NCBI RefSeq assembly: GCF_029255285.1
Contig: NZ_JAPUVI010000023.1
Span: 49,943 to 113,942 of the forward strand
Length of the DNA: 64,000 nt
From: Accumulibacter sp.
GTDB lineage: Bacteria > Pseudomonadota > Gammaproteobacteria > Burkholderiales > Rhodocyclaceae
Direction: 5' to 3'
Every line of letters starts with the position of its first letter. The first letter of the stretch is position 1. Positions 34,426-43,446 of this stretch are shown here, one piece after another. Under the pieces are notes generated by a model. The model saw only the letters and a program-made list of their open reading frames with translations, was not told where the DNA came from and did not search any database. The translations under genes and the position numbers were made by a program.

Positions 34426-37308
34426 ATGAAAGACTTCTTCCTTTCGTACAACCAGGCCGACAGGGACTGGGCCGAGTGGATCGCCTGGCAGTTGGAAGAG
34501 GCCGGCTACTCGACGGTGATCCAGGCCTGGGATTTCGCGGCCGGCGGCAACTTCGTGCTGGAAATGGACCGCGCGGCCAAGGAAGCGCGCGGCACTGTCG
34601 CGGTCCTGTCCGAAAACTACTTTTCCGCGCTCTACACCCAGCCAGAATGGGCGGCTGCCTTCGCGCAAGACCCCACGGGCGCGCAGCGCCAGCTCATTCC
34701 CGTGCGCGTGCGCGAGTGCACGCCCGCGGGCCTGCTCGCGGCGATCACCTACATCGACCTGGTGGGGCTGGAACCCGCCGGGGCAAAGACGCAATTGCTC
34801 GCCGGCATCCAGGAAAAGCGTCTCAAGCCCGCTCGTGAGCCGCCGTTCCCGGGCGGCGCAGCCGGCCAAGGCGCCGCGCCACCGGCTTTCCCGGCGTCGC
34901 CATTGCCACCAATCGACCTCTCCCACCTTCCCGCCGGCGCGCCGCACTTCCTCGGCCGGCAAGCGGAACTGGCCGCCCTCGACCAGGCCTGGGCGGAAAC
35001 CGGCCGCACCCCCATCGTGCAACTGATCGCCCCCGGCGGCACCGGCAAGACGTCGCTGATGACGCGCTGGGTGGACAGGCTGCGCGCGGAAAACTGGCGC
35101 GGCGCGAAGCGGGTATTCGCCTGGAGCTTCTACAGCCAGGGCAGCGGCGAAGACCGTCGGGCGTCCGAAGACGGCTTTCTGGACGCGGCGATCCGATTTT
35201 TCGGCGTGACCGTAGAGGCTGCCGCCTCGCCCTGGGACAAGGGCGAACAACTGGCTACCACCGTGGCGGCGTACCGCAGCCTGCTCATCCTGGACGGCCT
35301 GGAGCCCTTGCAATACCCGCCGGGCCACGCGCTCGCCGGGGAACTCAAGGCGCCTGGCGTGCAAACTCTGCTCAAGCGGCTGGCCGCGCGCGGCCAGCGC
35401 GGACTGGTCCTGATCACCAGCCGCGAACACCTGGCCGATCTAGCCGACCGGGCGCGCGACGCCGAGCGCCCGGATGCCGGCGTGCTGCTGCTCGACCTGG
35501 ACAACCTGGTGGATTCCGACGGCGCCCGGCTGCTGTACAGGCTGGGCGTCCGGCGCGCCGGCGCGGCGGCCATCGCCGAGCACGCCGCCGCCACCGACGC
35601 CGAACTGCAGGCGGCGAGCCGGGAAGTCGAAGGCCATGCGCTGACGCTCGCCCTCCTGGGCAGCTACCTCGCGCGCGCCTGGGGCGGCGACGCGCGCAAG
35701 CGCGACATGGTCGATTTTGCCCGCGCCAACGAGCGCACCCACCGCGGCCACGCCTTCCGCGCCATCGCCGCCTACGAAACCTGGTTTACGCGCGAGGGCG
35801 CGGCCGGCGAGCGCGCCCTGGCCGCGCTCCGGCTGGTCGGCTTTTTCGACCGCCCGGCAAGCCGCGCCAACCTCGCCGCTTTGCGCCAACCGCCGGCCAT
35901 CGCCGGGCTCACCGAAGCGCTGGTCGGCCTCGACGAGCCGGACTGGCACGGCACGCTCGCCGACCTGGCGCACGCCGGTCTGCTGCGTTTCGACGCCGGC
36001 AGCGGCAGCGTCGATGCCCATCCGCTGCTGCGCGAGTATTTCGCGCAGCGCCTGCGGCACGACCTGCCCGCCGCCTGGCGCGAAGGCCACCGGCGCCTCT
36101 ACGAACAGATCAAGACCGACACCCCGTACCGCCCGGACGGACTGGCCGGCCTGCAGCCGCTCTACCAGGCCGTCGCCCACGGCTGCCAGGCGGGACTGGT
36201 CCAGGAGGCCTGCGACGAGGTATACCGCGAGCGCATCCTGCGGGGCACCGGGCTCGACGGCTTTTACAGCGCCAAGAAGCTCGGCGCCTTCGGCGCCGAC
36301 CTGGGGGCGTTGGCCTGCTTTTTCGACCCGCCCTGGCGGCGGCCGGTGCCGCAACTGGAGGAGGCCAACCAGGCGTGGCTGCTCAACGAAGCCGCCATCC
36401 GCCTGCGCGCGCTCGGCCGGCTCGCCGAGGCGCTGGAGCCCGTGCGCGCGGGGGCAAAAATGCGCGTGCGCCAGAATGTCTGGAATAACGCCGCCGCAAG
36501 CTACAACAACCTCAGCGAACTGCAACTCAGCCTGGGCCAAATCGACGCCGCCGTGCAGGAGGCGGCACTCGCGGTGGAGTACGCCGACCGCAGCGGCGAT
36601 ACGTTTTTGCGCATGGTCATGCGTACCGCCCTGGCCAACGCCCGACAGCAGCAGGGCGAGAGCGAGCTGGCGCGGCAGGGCTTCGCCGAGGCCGAGGGCA
36701 TGCAGGCCGAATGGCAGCCCGAGTACCCGCTGCTTTATTCGCTGCGAGGCTTCCAGTATGGCGAACGGCTGCTGGCCGCGGCCGAGCGCGCGGCCTGGCG
36801 CGGCGCGGGGGATGCGGCGACGCTGGCGGCCTGTGCCGGGGTGGCGCAGCGGGCGACGCAGACGCTAGAGTGGATCAAAGGCAAGCTCGGGCTACTCGAT
36901 GAGGCCCTCGACCACCTCACCCTGGCCCGCTGTGCCCTCTACGCCGACCTGCTGCAAGACCAGCCCCCCGGCGCCGACGCCCGCGGCGAATGCGAAGCCG
37001 CCGTATCCGGCCTGCGCGCCGCCGGAACGCAGCACGAACTTCCCCGCGGCCTGCTCACGCGCGCCTGGCTGCGCCACGCCTGCGGCGACGCCGACGGCGC
37101 CCGCGCCGATCTGGCGGAAGTGGAGACTCTCGCCAGCCGCGGCGGCATGAAACTGTTTCTCGCCGACCTGGCGCTGACCCGCGCCCGCCTGTTCCGCGAC
37201 CGCGCCCAACTGCAGCTCGCCCGCGAACTGATCGACGAATGCGGCTACGGCCGCCGCCGGCCGGAACTGCAGGACGCCGAGCAGCAGGCCGAGCGGGATG
37301 ACGGGTAG
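34426..37308 (+). CDS. TIR-STAND NTPase-TPR protein (bacterial NLR-like)
   Basis: A 960-aa protein. Residues 1-~140 form a TIR domain (FFLSYNQADRDWAEWIAWQL) with the putative catalytic Glu74 in YTQPEWAAAF, the residue TIR NADases use. Residues ~170-520 are a STAND/NB-ARC-like NTPase: Walker A APGGTGKTS (about 200-209), Walker B LLILDGLEPLQ (about 287), SREHL sensor and a DAHPLLREYF winged-helix-like end. Residues ~620-960 are helical TPR-like repeats (NNAAASYNNLSELQLSLGQI). This is the layout of antiphage sensors that oligomerise on ligand recognition and deplete NAD. The start at 34426 gives the TIR start directly. No signal peptide is present. Confidence 0.82.
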   Translation: MKDFFLSYNQADRDWAEWIAWQLEEAGYSTVIQAWDFAAGGNFVLEMDRAAKEARGTVAVLSENYFSALYTQPEWAAAFAQDPTGAQRQLIPVRVRECTPAGLLAAITYIDLVGLEPAGAKTQLLAGIQEKRLKPAREPPFPGGAAGQGAAPPAFPASPLPPIDLSHLPAGAPHFLGRQAELAALDQAWAETGRTPIVQLIAPGGTGKTSLMTRWVDRLRAENWRGAKRVFAWSFYSQGSGEDRRASEDGFLDAAIRFFGVTVEAAASPWDKGEQLATTVAAYRSLLILDGLEPLQYPPGHALAGELKAPGVQTLLKRLAARGQRGLVLITSREHLADLADRARDAERPDAGVLLLDLDNLVDSDGARLLYRLGVRRAGAAAIAEHAAATDAELQAASREVEGHALTLALLGSYLARAWGGDARKRDMVDFARANERTHRGHAFRAIAAYETWFTREGAAGERALAALRLVGFFDRPASRANLAALRQPPAIAGLTEALVGLDEPDWHGTLADLAHAGLLRFDAGSGSVDAHPLLREYFAQRLRHDLPAAWREGHRRLYEQIKTDTPYRPDGLAGLQPLYQAVAHGCQAGLVQEACDEVYRERILRGTGLDGFYSAKKLGAFGADLGALACFFDPPWRRPVPQLEEANQAWLLNEAAIRLRALGRLAEALEPVRAGAKMRVRQNVWNNAAASYNNLSELQLSLGQIDAAVQEAALAVEYADRSGDTFLRMVMRTALANARQQQGESELARQGFAEAEGMQAEWQPEYPLLYSLRGFQYGERLLAAAERAAWRGAGDAATLAACAGVAQRATQTLEWIKGKLGLLDEALDHLTLARCALYADLLQDQPPGADARGECEAAVSGLRAAGTQHELPRGLLTRAWLRHACGDADGARADLAEVETLASRGGMKLFLADLALTRARLFRDRAQLQLARELIDECGYGRRRPELQDAEQQAERDDG

Positions 37309-37572
37309 CCGCCTTGCGCGGCGAGTCCTGGGCACGCAAACCGGAACGAACAAATGGCAAGGATTACCGTCCTCGGATGACTCGTAGCACGCGCGCACGA
37401 GGAGCCGTTGGAAGTCGCGGGAGGGCATCGCAACGCGATCACCTTGCGATTGGGAGAAGGGCAAGGCCGAACGAACAGACTGCCGCGTGGTCTTGCTTTC
37501 TAGAGGATTTCTTCATCGCTCCGGATTTCCGCGCCGCGTGCGCCATCGCGGCCAGATGACAGGAGGACGGCC
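37309..37572. other. Intergenic region in the TIR-unknown-PLD cassette
   Basis: 264 bases between the TIR gene and the 984-codon gene. No convincing gene, terminator or sigma-70 promoter was seen. An AGGAGG ribosome site precedes the next ATG. Confidence 0.35.
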
Positions 37573-40527
37573 ATGCAACCGGAAGAGCTGTTTCGCTTCG
37601 TCGCCTTGCGCGCGCCACGTGCGCGCCGGCAGCGACTGGATCTGGGGTTTTCGACTGGCTCGACACCCTTCATGCGCGAACTGCTGGACGACCTGCGCCA
37701 GCCCGACGCGTCGGCGCGCGCACTGGCGCGCGCCGACGCGCTGCTCGCGGGTGACAGCGTCCCGCGCGACCCCGCGCAAAACCCGCAGTTCGAGCGGCTC
37801 GAGCGCTTCCTTGCGCGCTATCGGCGCCACCCACCGGCGGACGTGGCCACGGCGAACGCGTTGGCCGTCGATGTCTTCGGCCGTGATGCAGCGGCGGTCA
37901 TCGCCAACCGCCGCTTCGGCGCGGCGGAGCGGAACGCCCGCGACGCCGTCGTCGCCCTGAAACTGCGTTCGGCCGGCCGGGCGGGCTTGCTTGCCCGCTA
38001 TACGCGCATCGTGCAGTGCGCGGACTTTCTGCGCCGGCTGGCGCGCGACCCGGAAGGCATCGACTTCGCGCGCCCGTCCGCCGCGCTCGCGCGCACGCTG
38101 AGCCTGCCGGTCGAATTCGCGGCGCTTGCCGTGCGCGCCGGCCCGCCGACCGATACGCCCGAGGAACCCACGGAGGAAGGCGACGCCGCCGGGGCCGGGC
38201 GCGAGATCGAAAGCCGCGTCTCCGCCCTCGATCGTGCCCTGGTCGAACTTTCCGCCAACGCCACCCAGCTCGAACGGCGCACGGCCACGACGCCTGCCGC
38301 GCAAGCGGCGCTGGTGCTCTCCGCCCGGGCGCGCGAGCGCCTTTCCGCGCCGACGCGCGCGCTGCTCGCGAGCGAGCGGATCAACCTCGCCACGACCGCG
38401 TTCGGCGAGGCGATCGACGCCCTGCACGGAGCCCGGGCCGCGCTGGTGGCGGCCTTGCCTGCCGGCGACGGCGATGTGGACGCGGGCGACGGCGACCAGG
38501 CGCGCACGGCGATCGCCGCGCTGGTGCTGCCGCAACCGGCGGCGCAACCGTCGATTCCGCTCGACCCGGCGTTCGTCGATCCGGGAACGATGCCGCCGAC
38601 CACGGTCGGGCCGCTGCGGCCGACCGGCGTGGGCCAGCTTCTCATCGTGCGCCAGCAACTCCTGCGCTACGAGGCGGCCGACATCAGCCACGTACACAAC
38701 GTCATGCGCTCCGAAACGCAGTCGCGCAGCACGCGGCGCCTGACGCGCAGCGAAGAAACTTTCCAGACCGAAGAAGAGAGAAGCAGCGAAGAGGAACGCG
38801 ACCTGCAAAGCACGGAGCGCTTCGGGCTGCGTACGGAAATCGAAAATACCCTCGCCAACACGCGCCAGTTCAATGTGGGCGCGTCCGTGTCGGCCGGCTA
38901 CGGCCCGTTCGTGCAGGTCGAGGCTTCGACCCAGTTCGAAACCTCGGCCTCGTCCGAACAGGCGGAATCCTCGGCCACCGAATATGCGCGCGAGGTCACC
39001 GAAAGCACGGCCAAGCGCGTCGCGCATCGCGTGCGTACGCAGCAGACGCGTACCACGCTCGAAGAATTCGAGGAAAACAACAGTCACGGCTTCGACAACA
39101 GCGCTGGCGACAGCCACGCGGTCGGCATCTATCAATGGCTCAATCGCGTCTATCGGATGCAGATTTACGACTATGGCGTGCGCCTGCTGCTCGAATGCAC
39201 GGTGCTGGAGCCGGCGGCCCTCTACCTCAATGCGCTGAAGTCGCAGATCGTCAAGCCGGCCGGGCTCAACCAACCGAAGCCGCTGACGATCAGGCCCGAC
39301 CAGATCACTACGGGCAACTATCGCCAGCACGTCGCCACTTATCGTGCCGAGGACGTGAAGGCGCCACCGCCCGAGCGGCGCACGGTCGCGCACACCTTTT
39401 CCCACAATTCGCCAGACGGCACGCGCGTCGAACACGCCGCCGAAACGAACCTGATCGTACCCGAAGGTTACCGTGCCTACGAGGTACGCGCCGCGATCGT
39501 CATGGACCCGCCCGTGGCGCCAGCGCTGCCGCCGGATTTCGGCGGTGACGACGGCGGCGGTCCGGCGTTGGCCGACGACCCGACCAACCGCGTCGACATC
39601 CTCGTCGCGCACCAGCGCGTCTTCCGGCACCAGGCCGTCGACGGCGGCAGCGTCACTGTCACGGAAGACCAATACGATCCGCTGGACCTGCCCGAAGGCG
39701 AGGTGCCGGTCGCCGTCAATGCCGTGAACGTGCGCTCCTATGCGGCCACGGTAACGGTCGTCTGCGTGCGCACCGCGCACGGCTTCGAGAAATGGCAGCT
39801 CGACACCTACGCGGCGCTGGCGCGCGCCTACGCCGCGCGCAAGACCGAATACGAAGAAAAGCTCGCGTCGCTCGCTGCCGCGCAGGGGGTCACCCCCGAA
39901 GGGCGCAACCCGGCCATGAACCGCATCCTGGAGCGCAACGAAATGAAACGCCTCGCGATCATGATGCTGAGCGGTCAGCGCTTCAGGTCGACGGCCGTGC
40001 CGCTGTCGCCGCAGGCTGCGGAATTCGATTTCGACCGCATGCTGCGCGCCGGCCGCTACGCGCGCTTCTGGGAAAGCGTGATCGACTGGCGCAATCTCGA
40101 TTACGAATTCCTGCCCTACTACTGGGCGCGCCAGTCGACCTGGGGCCGGCTGTTGACCGAGGGCGAAGACCCGCTGCACGCGCAGTTCATCGCCGCCGGC
40201 GCAGCGACGATACGGCTCGCCGCGACGCCAGGCATGGAAGCGGCTCTGCTGCACTTTTTCGAGACGGGTGAAATCTGGGATGGCGGCGAATTGCCCGCTG
40301 TCACGCGCGACGATTTTGTCGCCTTCCTGGAAGAGATTGCCGAGCGCCGGCCCGACCCGGTCGATGCGGGCGTGGCACCGCTGGGCGGCATGCCGTCCGT
40401 GGAAATTCCGGTCGGCGACCCCTGGGAAGTCACGCTGCCGACCACCCTGGTACGGCTGCGCCCGGACAACACGCTGCCGCAGTGGCAGCAGGAGGCCGAC
40501 GGACGCTGGGTCGAGGCGGAAGCCTAG
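37573..40527 (+). CDS. Large protein of unknown family, upstream of phospholipase D
   Basis: A 984-aa protein with no signal peptide and no membrane helix. Residues 1-~360 are Ala/Arg-rich and helical. A distinctive central block follows: LRYEAADISHVHNVMRSETQ (about 364), a charged STE-rich stretch (EETFQTEEERSSEEERDLQS), an alternating Ser/hydrophobic segment FNVGASVSAGYGPFVQVEAS (about 433), a basic helix (AREVTESTAKRVAHRVRTQQ), and FDNSAGDSHAVGIYQWLNRVY (about 507). The C-terminal ~400 residues look mixed alpha/beta with WRNLDYEFLPYYWAR. I have an impression of a wider bacterial family sharing the central block but cannot name it. AGGAGG precedes the ATG. The PLD gene begins 13 bases after the stop, so the two are coupled. 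Confidence 0.8.
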   Translation: MQPEELFRFVALRAPRARRQRLDLGFSTGSTPFMRELLDDLRQPDASARALARADALLAGDSVPRDPAQNPQFERLERFLARYRRHPPADVATANALAVDVFGRDAAAVIANRRFGAAERNARDAVVALKLRSAGRAGLLARYTRIVQCADFLRRLARDPEGIDFARPSAALARTLSLPVEFAALAVRAGPPTDTPEEPTEEGDAAGAGREIESRVSALDRALVELSANATQLERRTATTPAAQAALVLSARARERLSAPTRALLASERINLATTAFGEAIDALHGARAALVAALPAGDGDVDAGDGDQARTAIAALVLPQPAAQPSIPLDPAFVDPGTMPPTTVGPLRPTGVGQLLIVRQQLLRYEAADISHVHNVMRSETQSRSTRRLTRSEETFQTEEERSSEEERDLQSTERFGLRTEIENTLANTRQFNVGASVSAGYGPFVQVEASTQFETSASSEQAESSATEYAREVTESTAKRVAHRVRTQQTRTTLEEFEENNSHGFDNSAGDSHAVGIYQWLNRVYRMQIYDYGVRLLLECTVLEPAALYLNALKSQIVKPAGLNQPKPLTIRPDQITTGNYRQHVATYRAEDVKAPPPERRTVAHTFSHNSPDGTRVEHAAETNLIVPEGYRAYEVRAAIVMDPPVAPALPPDFGGDDGGGPALADDPTNRVDILVAHQRVFRHQAVDGGSVTVTEDQYDPLDLPEGEVPVAVNAVNVRSYAATVTVVCVRTAHGFEKWQLDTYAALARAYAARKTEYEEKLASLAAAQGVTPEGRNPAMNRILERNEMKRLAIMMLSGQRFRSTAVPLSPQAAEFDFDRMLRAGRYARFWESVIDWRNLDYEFLPYYWARQSTWGRLLTEGEDPLHAQFIAAGAATIRLAATPGMEAALLHFFETGEIWDGGELPAVTRDDFVAFLEEIAERRPDPVDAGVAPLGGMPSVEIPVGDPWEVTLPTTLVRLRPDNTLPQWQQEADGRWVEAEA

Positions 40528-40540
40528 AGCGGCGGGCAAG

Positions 40541-42388
40541 ATGGCACGGGAGAGCCCCGCCGACCGCTATTTTCTGGACGAGGTTGCGAGCAGCGATCCG
40601 TTTTTCCGCGCGCCGATGCGGCGCTCATGCCTGGTCGAACCGCTGGTGGACCGTGCTCCGGCGCTGGCGGCCATCGAACGCGCGATAGCGGCGGCCCGCC
40701 GGAGCGTCATGCTCGCGGGTTGGGTGTTTCTGCCCGCGACGCCGCTGCTCGATGCGGGCGTGGGCAAGCTGACGCGCGGGCGAACCTGGCTCGACCTGGT
40801 CGAATTCGTGCTCACCCAAGCGGAGCCGGTCAACGTTCGCCTCATCGTGACCGATTTCGACCCCTTGTTCGAAGCCGGCAATCACCGCCTGTGCTGGAGC
40901 GCGCTCTCCGAATTCGCCAGGCTGCGGGCGCGCCTGCCTGCGGACCGGCGAGCCAACTTCGAATTCATAGGCAGCCTGCACGGATTCTTCCTGACGCCAT
41001 CCTTCCTCACCCTGGGTTTCCTGTCGCTGACCGAGCAGATAAAGGTGCTGGTCGCCGAATACAACAAAGCGAAGTTCGTGACCGCCCTGGCGCGCTATAG
41101 ACGCACGCCGGGCCACTGGTCGAGCATCGACGTGGACGAAGGGAAACGCCGCTTCGCGATGAGCGGCACGCCGGAGACGCGTGTGTTCCTGGCCAGCCAC
41201 CATCAGAAGACCTGCGTCGTCGACGGCGAGGTCGCCTTTTGCGGAGGCATGGATATCACTCCGCTGGCGCTCGACAATCCGACGCACGCGACGCGCCGCC
41301 ATCCCTTCCGCAAGGGCGAAAACGACCTGTCGTGGCACGACCTGCACGCGCGCCTGGAAGGCGACGTCGTCATCGACCTCGAACGCAACTTCCGCGAGCG
41401 CTGGAATCTGGAACTGTTGGCCTTCAGCGCGCGCATCGGCGGCTTCGCGGCCGTCATGCCCGCGAAAGGGGAACTGCCGTTCTCTGCGCTGACCCCGATC
41501 CGCGACCCTGGCCGCCGCACGGGCCGGACGCCGGGCACCGACGCCGCCCAGGTGCTGCGCACGATCAGCGCCGACAAGGCCGGGCAGTTCGTGCCGGAAA
41601 TCAAGCGCGAAGACATCTTCGAGGCCTATGCCAGGGCGATCGGCGGGGCCGAGCAATACGTCTACCTGGAAAACCAGTATTTCCGTTCGACGCCGCTCAC
41701 CGACGCCATCATCGCCCGTCACGCCGAAGCACCGCGACTCCAGGTGATCCTGGTCATTCCGGTGGCGCCGGAAGAGCTGACCGATCTGGCCGCCGCCGAC
41801 CCCAAGGCGCTGCACCCCGTGGCCGTGCAGATCAAGGAACTCAAGCGCCTGCAGGCGGCGTTGGGACCGAATTTCGGCGTGTTCTCGCTGGTGCTGCCGC
41901 AACGCGCGCGACGCAGGAAATTCACCGACGTCGCCGGCAGTCCGCAGCTCTACGTGCACAGCAAGATTTGCATCGTCGATGACGAATTCGCGACCATAGG
42001 CTCCGCCAACGCCAATGGCCGCAGCTTCGCGATGGACACGGAACTGAACGTCGGCTGGTTCCAGCGTTCGCACGTCAAGCGCTTCCGGATCGACCTGTGG
42101 CGCCATCTGCTCGGCCGCGCGGCCGCGGACGTCGATACCTGGCCCGCCACCGCGTTCACTGCCACATGGCGCGCCATCGCCACCACCAATCTCCTCGCTC
42201 CGCCCGCCGCCCGCTCCGGCTTCGTCGTTCCCCACGACTTCGCGGCGCTGGACGCCGTGGCCAAGGAAATGCCGCTGGTGCCGCCAACCTTCATCGATAT
42301 CGCGGACATCCTGCCGGAATCGGCCTCGCCCGACCTCGTTTCCGCCGACGAATCGCGCGACGAGCTGGCGGCTGCGCCGCTGAGCTGA
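40541..42388 (+). CDS. Phospholipase D-superfamily protein (two HKD motifs)
   Basis: A 615-aa protein with two complete PLD catalytic motifs: HHQKTCVVDGEVAFCGGMD (about residue 220) and VHSKICIVDDEFATIGSANA (about residue 471). The H-x-K-x4-D-x6-G(G/S) form and the overall size resemble phospholipases rather than small nucleases such as Nuc. The segment YVYLENQYF before the second motif is also typical of phospholipase D. No signal peptide. It could act on phospholipid or nucleic acid; in defence context PLD domains act as nuclease or membrane effectors, and PLDs also serve as interbacterial toxins. It starts 13 bases after the 984-aa gene. The start is taken at 40541; the frame is open further upstream. 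Confidence 0.85.
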   Translation: MARESPADRYFLDEVASSDPFFRAPMRRSCLVEPLVDRAPALAAIERAIAAARRSVMLAGWVFLPATPLLDAGVGKLTRGRTWLDLVEFVLTQAEPVNVRLIVTDFDPLFEAGNHRLCWSALSEFARLRARLPADRRANFEFIGSLHGFFLTPSFLTLGFLSLTEQIKVLVAEYNKAKFVTALARYRRTPGHWSSIDVDEGKRRFAMSGTPETRVFLASHHQKTCVVDGEVAFCGGMDITPLALDNPTHATRRHPFRKGENDLSWHDLHARLEGDVVIDLERNFRERWNLELLAFSARIGGFAAVMPAKGELPFSALTPIRDPGRRTGRTPGTDAAQVLRTISADKAGQFVPEIKREDIFEAYARAIGGAEQYVYLENQYFRSTPLTDAIIARHAEAPRLQVILVIPVAPEELTDLAAADPKALHPVAVQIKELKRLQAALGPNFGVFSLVLPQRARRRKFTDVAGSPQLYVHSKICIVDDEFATIGSANANGRSFAMDTELNVGWFQRSHVKRFRIDLWRHLLGRAAADVDTWPATAFTATWRAIATTNLLAPPAARSGFVVPHDFAALDAVAKEMPLVPPTFIDIADILPESASPDLVSADESRDELAAAPLS

Positions 42389-42467
42389 GACGGCGCGAGG
42401 AAATCGTCGCGCGCAGGCCGAGATGCCAGCAGCCTGCCGGACTTGCGGCTGGCTCGTTGCCTGACAT

Positions 42468-42625
42468 GTAAGCGTCCATCCGCCCCACCGGTAAAACACT
42501 GGCGATCTTGTTCACTCTTCGGGTTTTCGACAGGAGACCGAGATGGACAAGAGTGGGGAACGGGAAGCGTACTGGCGAGAGCAGGTGGACGCCTGGCGGG
42601 CAAGCGGCGGGCCATTGAACACCGA
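42468..42625 (+). mobile_element. Left end of an IS66-family element (truncated)
   Basis: GTAAGCGTC at 42468-42476 matches the terminal inverted-repeat start of IS66 elements. About 66 bases in, an AGGAG-preceded ATG (42543) opens a frame reading EREAYWREQVDAWRASGGPL, which resembles the first ~25 residues of the IS66 accessory protein TnpA. The match ends near 42622, after which the sequence belongs to the helicase fragment on the other strand. TnpB, TnpC and the right end are missing. Confidence 0.55.
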
Positions 42626-42641
42626 TACGGTATCGCGGCGA

Positions 42642-42782
42642 TCAATCCACCTTGTGGAAACTCATGCCGGGGCTGGCAGGGTTCAACTGCAAGTCGAATG
42701 CTGTCGCCTCGACAGCCTTCTGCTCGTCGCCCGTCAGGCGCCCCAAACTGTCGGTGAAGGTGTCGGCAATGCGGAATTTCAT
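42642..42782 (-). pseudogene. N-terminal fragment of a RelE-like/UvrD-type helicase
   Basis: 46 codons read MKFRIADTFTDSLGRLTGDE, then QKAVEATAFDLQLNPASPGM and SFHKVD, then stop. This matches the RelE-like N-terminus of a group of UvrD/DEAD-type helicases found in betaproteobacteria (family form ends HKLDxAKDKNFWS). The match is cut exactly where IS66-derived sequence begins, and TGA is created at the joint. It starts 16 bases after the DUF4276 stop on the same strand, so the defence operon once continued into a helicase gene. Confidence 0.58.
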
Positions 42783-42798
42783 GGGAGAGTCGGTCGGA

Positions 42799-43443
42799 TC
42801 AGGCAATCAAACGCAAGATTCCGTCGCGGAACTTGGCGAAACTGGGGGACTTGTTCTTTCCCAAATTCATGTGGCGCGAAATGGCTTCGGCCCATTCGTG
42901 CTTGACTTGCCCAGGCAAGGGGCCGCCGATTCTGCGTATTGCCGCGCTTCCTCCCGGAAACACCGCATCAGCGAGGCGTTCCCATGTGCCGCAAATGCTG
43001 TCTTGCTCATAGCGATCCAGCACAGCCACTTTCGCTCTTGGGTAAGCCAAAAGGATCGCCTCTCTGTCACCTAGAAGCCAGGCTTCCATCTCTTCGATTG
43101 CCAATCGGAAAAGCGTATTTGGGACGGGATTGCACTGCGCCAGAAGCGCTTTCAACTCCGCTAGAAATGCCTTGCAATCCCGATGGTCAGTGTCGACTAC
43201 AACCACAACAGCGTCGACACCAGGGGTCTTGCCGTATCCAGCCAACAATCTTGGAAGCCGATTGAGCAGGGCACGCTTTGCAGGGTCACCCCCAGCGGCC
43301 AGATTGGGTGGCAGGCGCCCTATCCCCTTGTACGGATGAATGCGCCAAGTATGTGGCTCATCATAGTTCCCGATCAAAGCAGGCAGCAAGGTCTCGATCA
43401 ACTTGGCTCCCGAGCCGTCCTCCACAAGCACTTCGATATGCAT
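42799..43443 (-). CDS. DUF4276 / TOPRIM-like partner of the AAA ATPase
   Basis: A 214-aa protein with a TOPRIM-like pattern: an acidic first motif in IEVLVEDGSGAKLIETLL, a DxD-type motif in VVVVVDTDHRDCKAFL, and a conserved IEEMEAWLLGD helix. This is the DUF4276 layout, commonly encoded next to COG4637-type ATPases. By analogy with ATPase/TOPRIM defence pairs (OLD, Gabija, PARIS), it may be the nuclease or effector half; that is inference. It begins three bases after the stop of the ATPase gene. Confidence 0.78.
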   Translation of the reverse strand: MHIEVLVEDGSGAKLIETLLPALIGNYDEPHTWRIHPYKGIGRLPPNLAAGGDPAKRALLNRLPRLLAGYGKTPGVDAVVVVVDTDHRDCKAFLAELKALLAQCNPVPNTLFRLAIEEMEAWLLGDREAILLAYPRAKVAVLDRYEQDSICGTWERLADAVFPGGSAAIRRIGGPLPGQVKHEWAEAISRHMNLGKNKSPSFAKFRDGILRLIA

Positions 43444-43446
43444 GGT

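Noticed and set aside
37309-37572. Search for a small RNA or toxin-antitoxin gene between the TIR and 984-codon genes
   Set aside because: No frame with a ribosome site, hairpin with T-tract or promoter was convincing.
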